Below are positions 1 to 8,014 of a stretch of 35,049 nt of DNA, one piece after another. Below the pieces are notes generated by a model, which saw nothing but the letters and a program-made list of their open reading frames with translations, was not told the DNA's origin and did no database searches. Position 1 is the first letter of the stretch; each line of letters starts with the position of its first letter. The translations under genes and the position numbers were made by a program. Source of the DNA: Clostridiales bacterium (GTDB taxonomy: Bacteria > Bacillota > Clostridia > Christensenellales > Borkfalkiaceae); assembly GCA_015069565.1 (NCBI GenBank), contig SVIJ01000015.1:1-35049 (forward strand). The letters run 5' to 3'.

Positions 1-1095
1 TTTACGGCGGCAGGGCGTATCAACGTTATCGGCGAGCACGTCGATTACTGTGGCGGCAAGGTCTTCCCTGCGGCGCTGAATTTGCGTTGCAATATTTATG
101 CGAGAAAGACGGAAGGCAAGACGATTCGTATTCTTTTGAAGGGGATCGAAGGGATCATCGAACTGGATATCGACCGTTTGAACGATTATCGACATCTCAA
201 ATACGGAAACTATCAGGCGGGCGTTGCATACCATTTACAGCAGGAAGGGAATACGATCCCTGCGTGCGATCTTTACTACGATTGCACCGTTCCTTTCGGG
301 AGCGGACTGTCGTCGTCGGCGGCAATCGAAGTGGCTACGGCGGTGGCGCTTTGCGAGCTTGGCGGAATCGCTTACGAAAAGAAACACCTTGCGGTGCTTT
401 CGCAACGGGCGGAAAACGAATACGCGGGTGTAAATTGCGGGATTATGGATCAGTTCGCGTCCGCGATGGGGAAGAAGGATCACGCAGTCCTTCTTGACTG
501 TGCGACGCTTGAATACGAATACGTGCCCTTGGAGCTGGGTGACTATTGCTTGGTGGTTGCCAACTGCAACAAGCCGCACAATTTGGTGGAAAGCAAATAC
601 AACGTCCGTCGTCACGAAGTGGAAACGGCGCTCAAAGCCATTCAGGCGGTGAAGCCTGTAAAATGCTTGGCGGAGCTTTCGCCTGCGGAGTTCAACGAAG
701 TAAAATACCTGCTTTCGGGGATCATCGAAAAGCGCGCGGAACACGTCGTTTGCGAATGCGACCGCGTAAAACAGGCGGTGGCGGCGCTCAAAGCAGGGGA
801 CATTGAAGAGCTTGGTCGGCTTTTGAACGAGAGCCATTATTCCTTGCGTGATTTGTACGAAGTGACGGGTGACGAGCTGGATACGCTGTCCGCGCTTGCG
901 AGAAAGGAAAAGGCTTGCTTAGGCTCGCGCATGATCGGCGCAGGGTTTGGCGGCTGTACCATTTCGATTGTAAAAAAATCGGCGGTCGACGGCTTTATCA
1001 AACGTGTTGGCAGCGCGTACTTTGACGCGATCGGCTACCGCGCAAGCTTCTACCAAACGTCTATCGAAGACGGCATCACGGTGGAAACGCTGTAA
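1..1095 (+). CDS. galK: Galactokinase, 5'-truncated by the window edge
   Basis: Phosphorylates galactose to galactose-1-phosphate with ATP in the Leloir pathway (cytoplasm). The reading frame is open from base 1, so the gene starts upstream. Visible GHMP-kinase features are the galactokinase signature GRINVIGEHVDY at the very start, the phosphate-binding loop PFGSGLSSSAA (about base 292 on) and the C-terminal motif GAGFGGCTISIV (about base 940). About 365 residues are present; family members are about 390, so only some 20-40 residues are missing. An internal ATG at 82 would remove the signature and is not the real start. The gene converges with cca and shares a terminator hairpin with it. The signature makes galactokinase more likely than mevalonate or homoserine kinase. 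Confidence 0.93.
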   Translation, partial: FTAAGRINVIGEHVDYCGGKVFPAALNLRCNIYARKTEGKTIRILLKGIEGIIELDIDRLNDYRHLKYGNYQAGVAYHLQQEGNTIPACDLYYDCTVPFGSGLSSSAAIEVATAVALCELGGIAYEKKHLAVLSQRAENEYAGVNCGIMDQFASAMGKKDHAVLLDCATLEYEYVPLELGDYCLVVANCNKPHNLVESKYNVRRHEVETALKAIQAVKPVKCLAELSPAEFNEVKYLLSGIIEKRAEHVVCECDRVKQAVAALKAGDIEELGRLLNESHYSLRDLYEVTGDELDTLSALARKEKACLGSRMIGAGFGGCTISIVKKSAVDGFIKRVGSAYFDAIGYRASFYQTSIEDGITVETL

Positions 1096-1110
1096 TCGTA
1101 TAAAAGTAAA

Positions 1111-1137
1111 AAAAGGATGCTTGGCGCATCCTTTTTT
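1111..1137. terminator. Bidirectional intrinsic terminator between galK and cca
   Basis: Stem GGATGC (1115-1120) / GCATCC (1126-1131) with a 5-base loop, flanked by an A-run on the left and a T-run on the right. It can therefore terminate both the rightward galK transcript and the leftward cca transcript. Confidence 0.85.
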
Positions 1138-1142
1138 TGTGT

Positions 1143-2513
1143 TTATTTGCTTTTTTGGTTTTGCTTGGCTGTGTGCTTTGCAATCCGTACAAGCCGAAGC
1201 AATTTTCCCTTTTTATTGTCCCTAGGGAAGCACGCCGCGTGGTATAAAAGCTCCTGCAAAATTTTCGATATCATGGGGGCAGGTACGAGATAAACAAGGT
1301 CTTGACCGCCCACGGCGAGCTCTTTTAAGCAAAGGGGCGCGCCTTCTTTTTTCATGTTGGAAAGCAGCGCCTTCCAACGCTTGACGGTGGGGGCAATCGC
1401 CGTTTCGTCCTTGCAGCCTGAAAAATCCGCTTGCTTGATGAGCATTAGCTCTTCCAAAAGAGGATAGTGATCGACGAAAAAACGACGGAGCTTGGGCTCT
1501 TTCGTTTGACAGTTAAAATCGTACATATGCCAAAGTGTGAGAGCGCACACCTGTTCCACCGTTTTCTTGGGGGCTTTCAGGCGGTTTAAGATATCGCGCG
1601 CAATTCGTTCCCCTTCCTTGGGATGCTCGTAGCTATTCCCGTCGCGCTTGTGACAAAAGGGCTTTCCCACGTCGTGCAAAAGGGCGGCAAGCCGAATGGA
1701 CGGATGGGCGTATTTTACCGCTCGCAGGGAGTGGAAAAGCATATCGTACCGATGGAAATCGGCGCGTTGCGCAATCCCTTTGCCGGCGGTCAGCTCAGGC
1801 ATGATTTTTTCCAAAACGCCGATTCTTTCTAATACCAAAAGCCCTTGATAGTGACCGTCTTTTTTACCGTATTTTTGGTCGGCAAGCAGGATTTGCGTAA
1901 GCTCGGCGTAGATGCGTTCGGGGGAAATGTCTTCAATCATGCTGGCATTTTTCGTTGCGCCCTCGTAGCAGGCTTCGTCGGGGGTAAACCCGAGCTGTCC
2001 TGCAAAGCGAGCAAGCCGCATCAGCCGCAAGCCGTCTTCCCCGAATACCTTTTCGGGCTTATCTACCGTCGTTAGTCGCTTTTCTTGAATGGCTTGTATG
2101 CCGCCGAGCGGATCGACAAAGGCATCCGCTTGAACGTCGTAATAGACGGCGTTTGCCGTAAAATCCCGACGGCGAGCGTCGAGCGTAATGTCTTCGGTGA
2201 AGAAAATTTCAGCAGGGGTGTGTTCGCCGCGGACGTATTTATCTGAGCGAAAGCAGGTGTATTCAAAGTCGTTGCCGAGTCCGTCGGAGAGCTTTACCGT
2301 GCCTGTATGCTTGTAGACGGCTTGGGGAATCAGCCCTGCCTTTTTGGCATAAACGGAAAAATCTTCGGCGAGCATACTGCCGCAAATGTCGATATCCGCG
2401 TTTTTTGCGTGCAGCTTGCCTAAAAAATCGCGAACGAAACCGCCCACCACGTACAACGGTTTCGGGCAGGAATGGGCAAGCTGGACTAATTTTTCGGGCA
2501 AAATGGCTCTCAT
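1143..2513 (-). CDS. cca: CCA tRNA nucleotidyltransferase
   Basis: Adds or repairs the 3' CCA of tRNAs from CTP and ATP. The 456-residue protein has the class II nucleotidyltransferase head near the N-terminus (VVGGFVRDFLG at about 22-32, then ADIDI with the metal-binding aspartates), an RNA-binding middle region (LMRLARFAGQLGF), and a C-terminal HD phosphohydrolase domain (LAALLHDVGKPF, about 278-289). This Bacillus-type CCA/poly(A) polymerase layout can be accompanied by 2',3'-cyclic phosphatase activity. Poly(A) polymerase is the main alternative; without other genomic genes the CCA role is the default. It has its own promoter, divergent from the lipid kinase. The tRNA-Arg in this window already encodes CCA, so the enzyme may act mainly in repair. 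Confidence 0.92.
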   Translation of the reverse strand: MRAILPEKLVQLAHSCPKPLYVVGGFVRDFLGKLHAKNADIDICGSMLAEDFSVYAKKAGLIPQAVYKHTGTVKLSDGLGNDFEYTCFRSDKYVRGEHTPAEIFFTEDITLDARRRDFTANAVYYDVQADAFVDPLGGIQAIQEKRLTTVDKPEKVFGEDGLRLMRLARFAGQLGFTPDEACYEGATKNASMIEDISPERIYAELTQILLADQKYGKKDGHYQGLLVLERIGVLEKIMPELTAGKGIAQRADFHRYDMLFHSLRAVKYAHPSIRLAALLHDVGKPFCHKRDGNSYEHPKEGERIARDILNRLKAPKKTVEQVCALTLWHMYDFNCQTKEPKLRRFFVDHYPLLEELMLIKQADFSGCKDETAIAPTVKRWKALLSNMKKEGAPLCLKELAVGGQDLVYLVPAPMISKILQELLYHAACFPRDNKKGKLLRLVRIAKHTAKQNQKSK

Positions 2514-2555
2514 AGTTTATTTCTTTCCAAAATTTCGCAATTTTTTCACAAGAAA

Positions 2556-2584
2556 ATTATAGCACTTTCAAAAATAAATTGCAA
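2556..2584 (-). promoter_or_regulatory. Sigma-A promoter of cca
   Basis: Leftward -35 TTGCAA (2579-2584), 17-base spacer, extended -10 TGCTATAAT (hexamer 2556-2561). The -35 is the same six bases used by the rightward promoter of the lipid kinase gene. Confidence 0.75.
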
Positions 2585-2607
2585 TTTATTGCAAAGTGGT
2601 GTATAAT
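2579..2607 (+). promoter_or_regulatory. Sigma-A promoter of the lipid kinase gene
   Basis: Rightward -35 TTGCAA (2579-2584), 17-base spacer and a perfect -10 TATAAT (2602-2607). TTGCAA is its own reverse complement, so the hexamer also serves the divergent cca promoter. Confidence 0.75.
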
Positions 2608-2668
2608 AAAAAAGGTAAAAAATTGATTTTTTACAAAAGTTTTTTCAAAAACACGAAAGAAGGTAGCC

Positions 2669-3535
2669 ATGTATCATATCATCGCAAACCCCAAAGCGGG
2701 AGATAAGAAGGTTGCAAGAGTCTTGAAGCGCACGTTGAAAATGTTGGAGCAGGCAGGCGTAGAATACGTTCTGCACGAAACGCAGTATAAGGCGCACGGG
2801 AAAGAGATCGCGGCGGAGCTCACCAAGGAAGACGGAGTGAACATCATCGCTCTGGGCGGCGACGGAACGGTGCACGACGTTTTGAACGGGATTCGCGACG
2901 TGGAAAAATGCAAGTTCGGGATCATTCCCTTGGGGACGGGCAACGATTTTGCGGCGTCAGCGAAAATTCCCTACAACGTAAAGAAGGCGGTCAACCTGAT
3001 TTTGCGCGGCGAAACTAAGCCTACCGACTTTTTGGAAGTGGGCGGCGTGCGTTGTATGAACGTTGCAGGCGTCGGCATCGACGTGGACGTTTTGGTGCGT
3101 TGCGACAAGGCAAAGAGCAGGGGGAAGCTCAAATACGTGCAGAGCCTGATCGTCAGCTTCTTCAAGTTTCACGGCTACGACTTGAAGGTGGAGTGCGAAG
3201 GTCAGGTGCTTGAAAAGAAAACGCTTATGGTCACCGCGTGCAACGGCAAGCAGTTTGGCGGCGGCATGAAGATTTGCCCTGTGGCGGACATCGGCGACGG
3301 GAAGATGGATATTATGGTCGTCGATTGCTTTGATAGCAGATGGCGGATTTTGGGCGCGTTTATCCGTTTGATGACGGGTCGGGTTATGAGCTATAAATAC
3401 AAGCAGTATTTCCACACCGACCATTTGAAGGTCACCCCCAAACAGCCCTGTGTGGTCAATTTGGACGGGGAGCTTTACGACGGCTTGGAATTTGACGCGA
3501 AGGTTTGCCACGGATTGAATATGTACCGCCCGTAA
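2669..3535 (+). CDS. Diacylglycerol kinase-family lipid kinase (YegS/DgkB type)
   Basis: Predicted to phosphorylate diacylglycerol or a related lipid with ATP, recycling lipid headgroups at the membrane. The 288-residue protein begins with the family hallmark IIANPKAGDKK and has the nucleotide-binding GGDGTVHDVLNG (residues 63-74) and PLGTGNDFA (87-95). The C-terminal half carries the beta-rich lipid kinase domain, including GKQFGGGMKICPVA and NLDGELYDG. Length matches the soluble DAGK_cat family (about 290-310), not the small integral membrane DgkA. AGAAGG sits about 8 bases before the ATG. The exact lipid substrate cannot be read from sequence; sphingosine-kinase-like or undecaprenol roles are less likely. 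Confidence 0.88.
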   Translation: MYHIIANPKAGDKKVARVLKRTLKMLEQAGVEYVLHETQYKAHGKEIAAELTKEDGVNIIALGGDGTVHDVLNGIRDVEKCKFGIIPLGTGNDFAASAKIPYNVKKAVNLILRGETKPTDFLEVGGVRCMNVAGVGIDVDVLVRCDKAKSRGKLKYVQSLIVSFFKFHGYDLKVECEGQVLEKKTLMVTACNGKQFGGGMKICPVADIGDGKMDIMVVDCFDSRWRILGAFIRLMTGRVMSYKYKQYFHTDHLKVTPKQPCVVNLDGELYDGLEFDAKVCHGLNMYRP

Positions 3536-3589
3536 AAATAAAAAGACGGGGGCAGGTATTTGTTCAGAGAAGGTTAATAGGTTCTCATT

Positions 3590-4681
3590 ATGCAAAATAA
3601 ACTCTACAAAAAACTGCTGGAGCGTCTGCCTGAAGGGGTGATGGCGTTTGATAAAAGCCTGCGTGTACGGTATGTAAACGCGGCTTTTTGTCGTGCATTT
3701 TTTGTGGACAAAACCAAGGAAAAGGGAACGCTTGCGGAAGCGCTTTCCTGCAAGGCAGGGAAGGTTTGCGGCTCGTACCAAAGCTGCAATTATTGCGCCG
3801 TTTGGCGTGGAATGTGCAAGGTGGTGCAGGACAACCTTCCGCACACCGAAGAGTTGCACACGGCGGTTGCTCGGGGCGGCGCGCAGACGAATACCCTTTC
3901 CGTGACGGTGAAATTCTATCCCCCCACGCAAAAGGGCGATTTATATTTGGCGGTGGCAGGCGCGGCGTACCAAGCGGAAATCGAGCGGGAAATGCTCTCG
4001 GCGCAAAAGGTACAGCAACGGCTTTTGCCCGCAGGGAAGCAGGTGGCAGGCGTGCCATATACGCTCACGTATATCCCCTGCTTGGAAGTGGGCGGCGACC
4101 TTGCGGACGCGTACGAGCTGGACGGTCAGGCTTACGCTGTGATTGCGGACGTTTCGGGCAAGGGGCTTTCCGCAGGGATGCTGTCGGCGTTTGCAAAAGC
4201 GTCGCTCGATCGTACGGAGCCCGACCTTGGCGTGGCGCTTGAAAAGATGAACGCAAAGTTCAACGAAGTTGGTCAGGACGAAAAGTCCTACATAACGGTG
4301 GCGGCGGTCAGGATTGATCGGGAAGCGGGCTTGCTCTATTACGCGTTTGCGGGGCACAACTCGCCGATTCTTTTGAAAAACCGCGAAGGGATACACGAAA
4401 TCGAAGCGGTTTCCCCCCCGATTTCCAACTGGTTTGACGACGCGACCTATACCGAGCGCGCGATTCCGTTCAGCCATGGCGACACCTTGGCGCTCTTGAC
4501 GGACGGCGTTATCGAATGCAAGAGCCCGACAGGGGAACTGTTTGGTACGGAGCGGGTAGAGAGCGTGCTGTTGCAGTCGCGAAGCGCGGAAGATTTCGCG
4601 TCGAAGCTCAAACAGGCGCTTGCTGTATTTTCAGGCGGAAAGTATTCCGACGACATCACGGTGCTTGCATTTGATTTGTAA
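3590..4681 (+). CDS. PAS-SpoIIE (PP2C-type) protein serine phosphatase with N-terminal cysteine cluster
   Basis: Likely a signalling phosphatase that dephosphorylates an anti-sigma-antagonist-type phosphoserine protein. Residues 1-130 look like a PAS sensor (GVMAFDKSLRVRYVN at the start). It holds five cysteines spaced C-X5-C-X5-C-X2-C-X6-C at about residues 62-84. Residues 135-363 are the PP2C/SpoIIE catalytic domain: VGGDLADAYEL with the metal-binding Asp (about 168), IADVSGKGLSAG (about 184-195), FAGHNSP (about 250) and LLTDGVIE (about 302). No membrane segment is evident. It follows the lipid kinase by 54 bases and is closed by a terminator. No partner anti-sigma factor lies in the window, so the target is unknown. 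The cysteines could hold an Fe-S cluster, zinc or a disulfide; the sequence does not say which. Confidence 0.82.
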   Translation: MQNKLYKKLLERLPEGVMAFDKSLRVRYVNAAFCRAFFVDKTKEKGTLAEALSCKAGKVCGSYQSCNYCAVWRGMCKVVQDNLPHTEELHTAVARGGAQTNTLSVTVKFYPPTQKGDLYLAVAGAAYQAEIEREMLSAQKVQQRLLPAGKQVAGVPYTLTYIPCLEVGGDLADAYELDGQAYAVIADVSGKGLSAGMLSAFAKASLDRTEPDLGVALEKMNAKFNEVGQDEKSYITVAAVRIDREAGLLYYAFAGHNSPILLKNREGIHEIEAVSPPISNWFDDATYTERAIPFSHGDTLALLTDGVIECKSPTGELFGTERVESVLLQSRSAEDFASKLKQALAVFSGGKYSDDITVLAFDL

Positions 4682-4682
4682 G

Positions 4683-4711
4683 AAACTCTCGACGGTTCGT
4701 CGGGAGTTTTT
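4683..4711 (+). terminator. Intrinsic terminator after the SpoIIE phosphatase gene
   Basis: An 11-bp stem (4683-4693 with 4699-4709, one G-T wobble) around the loop GGTTC, followed by a T-run. Confidence 0.85.
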
Positions 4712-4732
4712 AACAATTTTTTAACATTTTTT

Positions 4733-4763
4733 TTGCACTTTAACAACGCGAGAATGGTATACT
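4733..4763 (+). promoter_or_regulatory. Promoter of the two-component operon
   Basis: -35 TTGCAC (4733-4738) and extended -10 TGGTATACT (hexamer 4758-4763). The 19-base spacer is long, so the extended -10 probably matters. It is about 30 bases upstream of the response regulator start. Confidence 0.6.
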
Positions 4764-4792
4764 TATAAAAAATCGGGATAAGGAGTGGGGAC

Positions 4793-5464
4793 ATGGCGAA
4801 GATTTTGGTGGTAGAAGACGAAAACGATATCCGTGAAACGGTGTGTGAATATTTGCAGGGCGAAGGCTATGAAACGGCTGGCGCGACGGACGGCTTGGAC
4901 GGCTGGAATCAGTTCCAGAGCGGTGATTTTGATATGGTTGTTTCCGACGTGATGATGCCGAAAATGGACGGCTTTGCCTTGGCGGAGCGGATTCGTAAAA
5001 CGGACGAAAAGACCCCCATTCTCTTTTTGACGGCGCTGGGGGATAAGCCTTCCAAGCAGCTCGGCTTTCGCATCGGTATCGACGACTATATGACCAAGCC
5101 GTTCGATTTTGACGAGCTCGTTTTCCGCATTCGCGCCATTCTTCGCAGAACTGCCGTCAAGGCGGAAAACCGTCTTACGGTGGGCAATTTGGTGATGGAC
5201 GGCGACGAGCATACCGCCTACGTCGACGGGGAAGAAATCCCTTTGACGGTGCGTGAATTTGACATTCTCTTTAAGCTCTTATCCTGTCCGAAAAAGACGT
5301 TTACACGCTCGGCGCTCATGGACGAGTTTTGGGATTTTGATAGCTCGGCAACCAGCCGTAGCGTGGACGTATATATGGCGAAAATTCGCGAAAAGACGTC
5401 CGCTTGCGACGGGTTTGAGCTGGTCACCGTACACGGCTTGGGCTACAAGGCGGTGCTCAAATGA
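4793..5464 (+). CDS. OmpR/PhoB-family response regulator
   Basis: Transcription factor controlled by phosphorylation. The 223-residue protein has an N-terminal receiver domain (acidic pocket VVEDEND at 5-11, phospho-acceptor Asp52 in SDVMMPKMDG, conserved Lys in YMTKPFDFDEL) and a C-terminal winged-helix domain (about 128-223, with LTVREFDILFKLL and the terminal VHGLGYKAV). It overlaps the histidine kinase gene by 4 bases (ATGA), typical of a translationally coupled cognate pair. AGGAG (4781-4785) sits 7 bases before the ATG. Target genes are unknown; the downstream membrane genes of the same transcript are natural candidates. Confidence 0.95.
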   Translation: MAKILVVEDENDIRETVCEYLQGEGYETAGATDGLDGWNQFQSGDFDMVVSDVMMPKMDGFALAERIRKTDEKTPILFLTALGDKPSKQLGFRIGIDDYMTKPFDFDELVFRIRAILRRTAVKAENRLTVGNLVMDGDEHTAYVDGEEIPLTVREFDILFKLLSCPKKTFTRSALMDEFWDFDSSATSRSVDVYMAKIREKTSACDGFELVTVHGLGYKAVLK

Positions 5465-6522
5465 AGCGGGGCGGCGCAGGGCAAAACCTGCTTGGATTTT
5501 TATTCTTTTTCCTGCCTGTCACGGTAGCGGTTTCGGTGTCCATAATCGTATTTAGTGCCATGCAGGGGCTTGGCGAAGGGAAGAAAGTGCTCGTTTCCGT
5601 CGTGATGCTTATCGTGTGCTTCGTGCTTTCGGCTGCGGCGGCGCTTGTGGAATATATCCGTCACAAGGTGCAGGTGGAAAGGCGGGTGCAAGAGATTTTG
5701 GAAGGCACGGCGCGTATGGCGCAGGGGGATTTTTCCGTCCGCTTTACGAGCTTGGATTCCTGGGGCTATTACGACGATTTCGACCGCATCAAAGAGAACT
5801 TAAATACGCTCGCAAAAGAGCTTTCGAAAACGGAAACCTTGCATTCCGATTTCGTCGCGTCCGTTTCGCATGAAATCAAGACGCCGCTAGCGATGCTAAA
5901 TAGCCACGCCCAGCTTTTGGCAAAGGGGAACTTATCCCCTGAAAAGACCAAGTACCACGCGGAGCGGCTTGCGCAGGCAAGCGAGCGTTTGAGCGCGCTT
6001 GTGACAAACGTGTTAAAACTGAGCAAGCTTGAAAACGGGGAAGTGTTGCCCGAATACAAGACGGTAGATGCCAGCGAATCGCTTGCCGAGCATATCCTTT
6101 CGCTGGAAGGGGTGATTGATGGCAAGGGCTTACTTTTGGAAACGGACATTCAAGACGGTGTGACGGTCAGCGTCCCCGACGGCTTTTGGGATATTCTTTG
6201 CGGAAACCTGCTGTCCAACGCGGTGAAGTTCACCGATTGCGGCGGTACGGTTCGCGTGAGTTTGAAAAGCGTCGGCAGGGAAACGGTTTTGTCCGTAGCG
6301 GATACGGGTTGCGGCTTTTGCGCCAAGGACGGCGAACGGATTTTTGATAAGTTTTATCAAGCGGATACGTCACGGCGTTCGGAAGGGAACGGCTTGGGGC
6401 TTGCGCTCGTCAAGAAAGTGATTGAGCGCATGGGAGGTGAAATTTCCGTGGTTAGCGAAGTGGGCAAGGGTTCTACCTTTACGGTGCGCCTGCAAAGCGA
6501 GCCGCAAGGGGGCGGCGTATGA
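5461..6522 (+). CDS. HAMP-domain sensor histidine kinase
   Basis: Membrane sensor kinase that phosphorylates the upstream regulator. In order it has: a membrane segment at about 12-32, a second at about 40-62, a HAMP-like linker (GTARMAQGDFSVRF), a HisKA dimerisation helix with the phospho-accepting His137 in VSHEIKTPL, and a HATPase_c domain with the N box NLLSNAVKFTD, the G1 box DTGCGF and the G2 box GNGLGLALVK. The loop between the two membrane helices is very short, so there is almost no outside sensor domain. This resembles intramembrane-sensing kinases that respond to envelope stress through partner membrane proteins. The adjacent membrane gene could be such a partner, which is inference. 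Confidence 0.93.
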   Translation: MKRGGAGQNLLGFLFFFLPVTVAVSVSIIVFSAMQGLGEGKKVLVSVVMLIVCFVLSAAAALVEYIRHKVQVERRVQEILEGTARMAQGDFSVRFTSLDSWGYYDDFDRIKENLNTLAKELSKTETLHSDFVASVSHEIKTPLAMLNSHAQLLAKGNLSPEKTKYHAERLAQASERLSALVTNVLKLSKLENGEVLPEYKTVDASESLAEHILSLEGVIDGKGLLLETDIQDGVTVSVPDGFWDILCGNLLSNAVKFTDCGGTVRVSLKSVGRETVLSVADTGCGFCAKDGERIFDKFYQADTSRRSEGNGLGLALVKKVIERMGGEISVVSEVGKGSTFTVRLQSEPQGGGV

Positions 6523-7430
6523 TTTTCAAAAAAATTTGGGCGTTTCTCTTAAAACCTAGCGGCTGGTTTTGCCTGCTGAGCGCCCTTTGCACGCTCCTGT
6601 TTTCGACGGCGGCGCTTGTGGCGGTCTTTACGGGAAATGTCACGGTTTGGTGGACGTATCCCATTTATGCCTTAGCGGCGGCGTCCCTGTTTTGCTTTAC
6701 CTTCGTTTGCATCTACTGGGTGAAGCACGGACGGAAAAAAGTTCGATTACTGATAGGCAGGTATGCGTTCACGGAAAGATTGTACACCGATAAAGGGTAT
6801 CGAATACGCGTTTTGGCAATCCTGTCTTTTGCGTTTGGGCTGTGCTATACTGCGTTTTTGGCGGTGATGGCGGTGATAGAAAGCTCCTTTTGGTATGCGT
6901 CGCTTGCGGAATACAATATCGTTTTTTGTTTGACGCGCGCGTACGTGCTTCATACGGAGCGAAAGGCGGCAAAGCTCACGCCGATTGCAAAGGATAAGCG
7001 CAAGATAAAGGCGTATGCCGTTTGCGGCGGCTTGATTATGCTTGTCGGCGTGCAGTTTGTTTTTTCGGTGATGAGTATCGTATTCCGAAACGAAACCTTC
7101 CGCTATGAAGGGATGATGATTTACGTCTTCGCGGCGATCACCTTTTACCGCGCTACGCTTGCAATCGTGCGTATCATACAGCTTCGCAAGCAAAACGACT
7201 ACACCCTGCGTTCTATCGTCAGCTACAATTTGGCGTCGGCGGCGGTGTCGATCGTGTCTTTACAAACGGCGATGTTCGATTCCTTCCATGGCGAAGGGAT
7301 CAACGTTCCTGTGTTCAACGCCGCGACGGGCGGCACTGTGTGCCTGTTTTTGCTGTTTTTAGGCGGTTGGGTGTTGGTGAGCGGTGTTAAAAAATACAAA
7401 CAACTGGAGAATTACCATGGAAAACAATAA
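6519..7430 (+). CDS. Multi-pass membrane protein of unknown function
   Basis: The 303-residue protein is hydrophobic throughout, with about six to eight likely membrane segments (for example about 12-35, 45-68, 98-125, 168-190, 200-222, 270-290). Short basic loops such as KHGRKKVR and KDKRKIK suggest cytoplasmic faces. I do not recognise the family. Its ATG overlaps the kinase stop codon by 4 bases, and it runs 14 bases into the next gene, so it is part of the two-component operon. It may be a sensor partner or an output of that system; both are inference from position. Confidence 0.7.
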   Translation: MIFKKIWAFLLKPSGWFCLLSALCTLLFSTAALVAVFTGNVTVWWTYPIYALAAASLFCFTFVCIYWVKHGRKKVRLLIGRYAFTERLYTDKGYRIRVLAILSFAFGLCYTAFLAVMAVIESSFWYASLAEYNIVFCLTRAYVLHTERKAAKLTPIAKDKRKIKAYAVCGGLIMLVGVQFVFSVMSIVFRNETFRYEGMMIYVFAAITFYRATLAIVRIIQLRKQNDYTLRSIVSYNLASAAVSIVSLQTAMFDSFHGEGINVPVFNAATGGTVCLFLLFLGGWVLVSGVKKYKQLENYHGKQ

Positions 7431-7866
7431 TACGACAACGGAAGAAATGGAGCAAACGCAGGGCGGCGCGTATAGCTATACCTATCGTGCACTTTCCCCC
7501 GAACAGCGCAAGAGCGCGGAGCGTATTTTGGCAGAATACGAGCCCAAGGCGCAGACCCCTTTGACGAACTTTGAACGGCTGCAAAAACTGCAAAGCCGCA
7601 TTACGAAAACGCTGGTTGCGTTCGGGCTCACGATGGGGATAGTGGGGTGCTTGGTGTTCGGCGGTGGACTTTCGATGCTTTTGCTCAATGCAAACGTGCT
7701 TGCCTTGCAAATTGCAGGGGGTGGACTTTGCGCAGTGGGCGCGGCGGTGATGCTTGCCACCTATCCTGCCTATCAAGGGATGCAAAAACGCCTGAAAAAG
7801 AAATACGGGGACGAAATCGTACGCCTTTGCAAGGACGTTTTGGACGAAGAATCATCGCAAAAATAG
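7417..7866 (+). CDS. Small two-helix membrane protein, paralogue of the next gene
   Basis: Function unknown. The ATG at 7417 is chosen over the upstream in-frame 7384 because TGGAGA (7405-7410) lies 6 bases before it; this gives 149 residues. There is a polar N-terminus, a cytoplasmic helix (ERILAEYEPKAQTPL), two membrane segments (about residues 65-87 and 93-115), then TYPAYQGMQKRLKKKYGDE and an acidic tail. The helix-TM-TM-YPxY-basic-helix plan matches the next gene closely, which shows that the two are paralogues. It is the last gene of the two-component operon, before a strong terminator. Confidence 0.7.
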   Translation: MENNNTTTEEMEQTQGGAYSYTYRALSPEQRKSAERILAEYEPKAQTPLTNFERLQKLQSRITKTLVAFGLTMGIVGCLVFGGGLSMLLLNANVLALQIAGGGLCAVGAAVMLATYPAYQGMQKRLKKKYGDEIVRLCKDVLDEESSQK

Positions 7867-7868
7867 TG

Positions 7869-7897
7869 AAAAAAACGGCGAATTTTCGCCGTTTTTT
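7869..7897 (+). terminator. Intrinsic terminator of the two-component operon
   Basis: AAAAACGGCGA (7871-7881) pairs with TCGCCGTTTTT (7886-7896) around a 4-base loop, with flanking A and T runs. Confidence 0.9.
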
Positions 7898-7970
7898 TGC
7901 GCTTTTACAAAACTTTAACAAACCTTTTGCAAACCCTTTACGAAATCTTGATAATTTTCTAAAAACCCCT

Positions 7971-7979
7971 TGTTATAAT
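7971..7979 (+). promoter_or_regulatory. Extended -10 promoter element
   Basis: TGTTATAAT matches the extended -10 consensus (TGnTATAAT). The only -35-like hexamer, TTGATA at 7948-7953, is 20 bases away, so the -35 contribution is probably weak. Confidence 0.55.
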
Positions 7980-8014
7980 ATAGCTACAAACAAAACAACA
8001 AGGAGATTAAAAAA

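Noticed and set aside
7384..7866. Upstream in-frame start at 7384 for the two-helix protein
   Set aside because: It would overlap the preceding gene by 47 bases and lacks a ribosome-binding site; 7417 has TGGAGA at the right distance.
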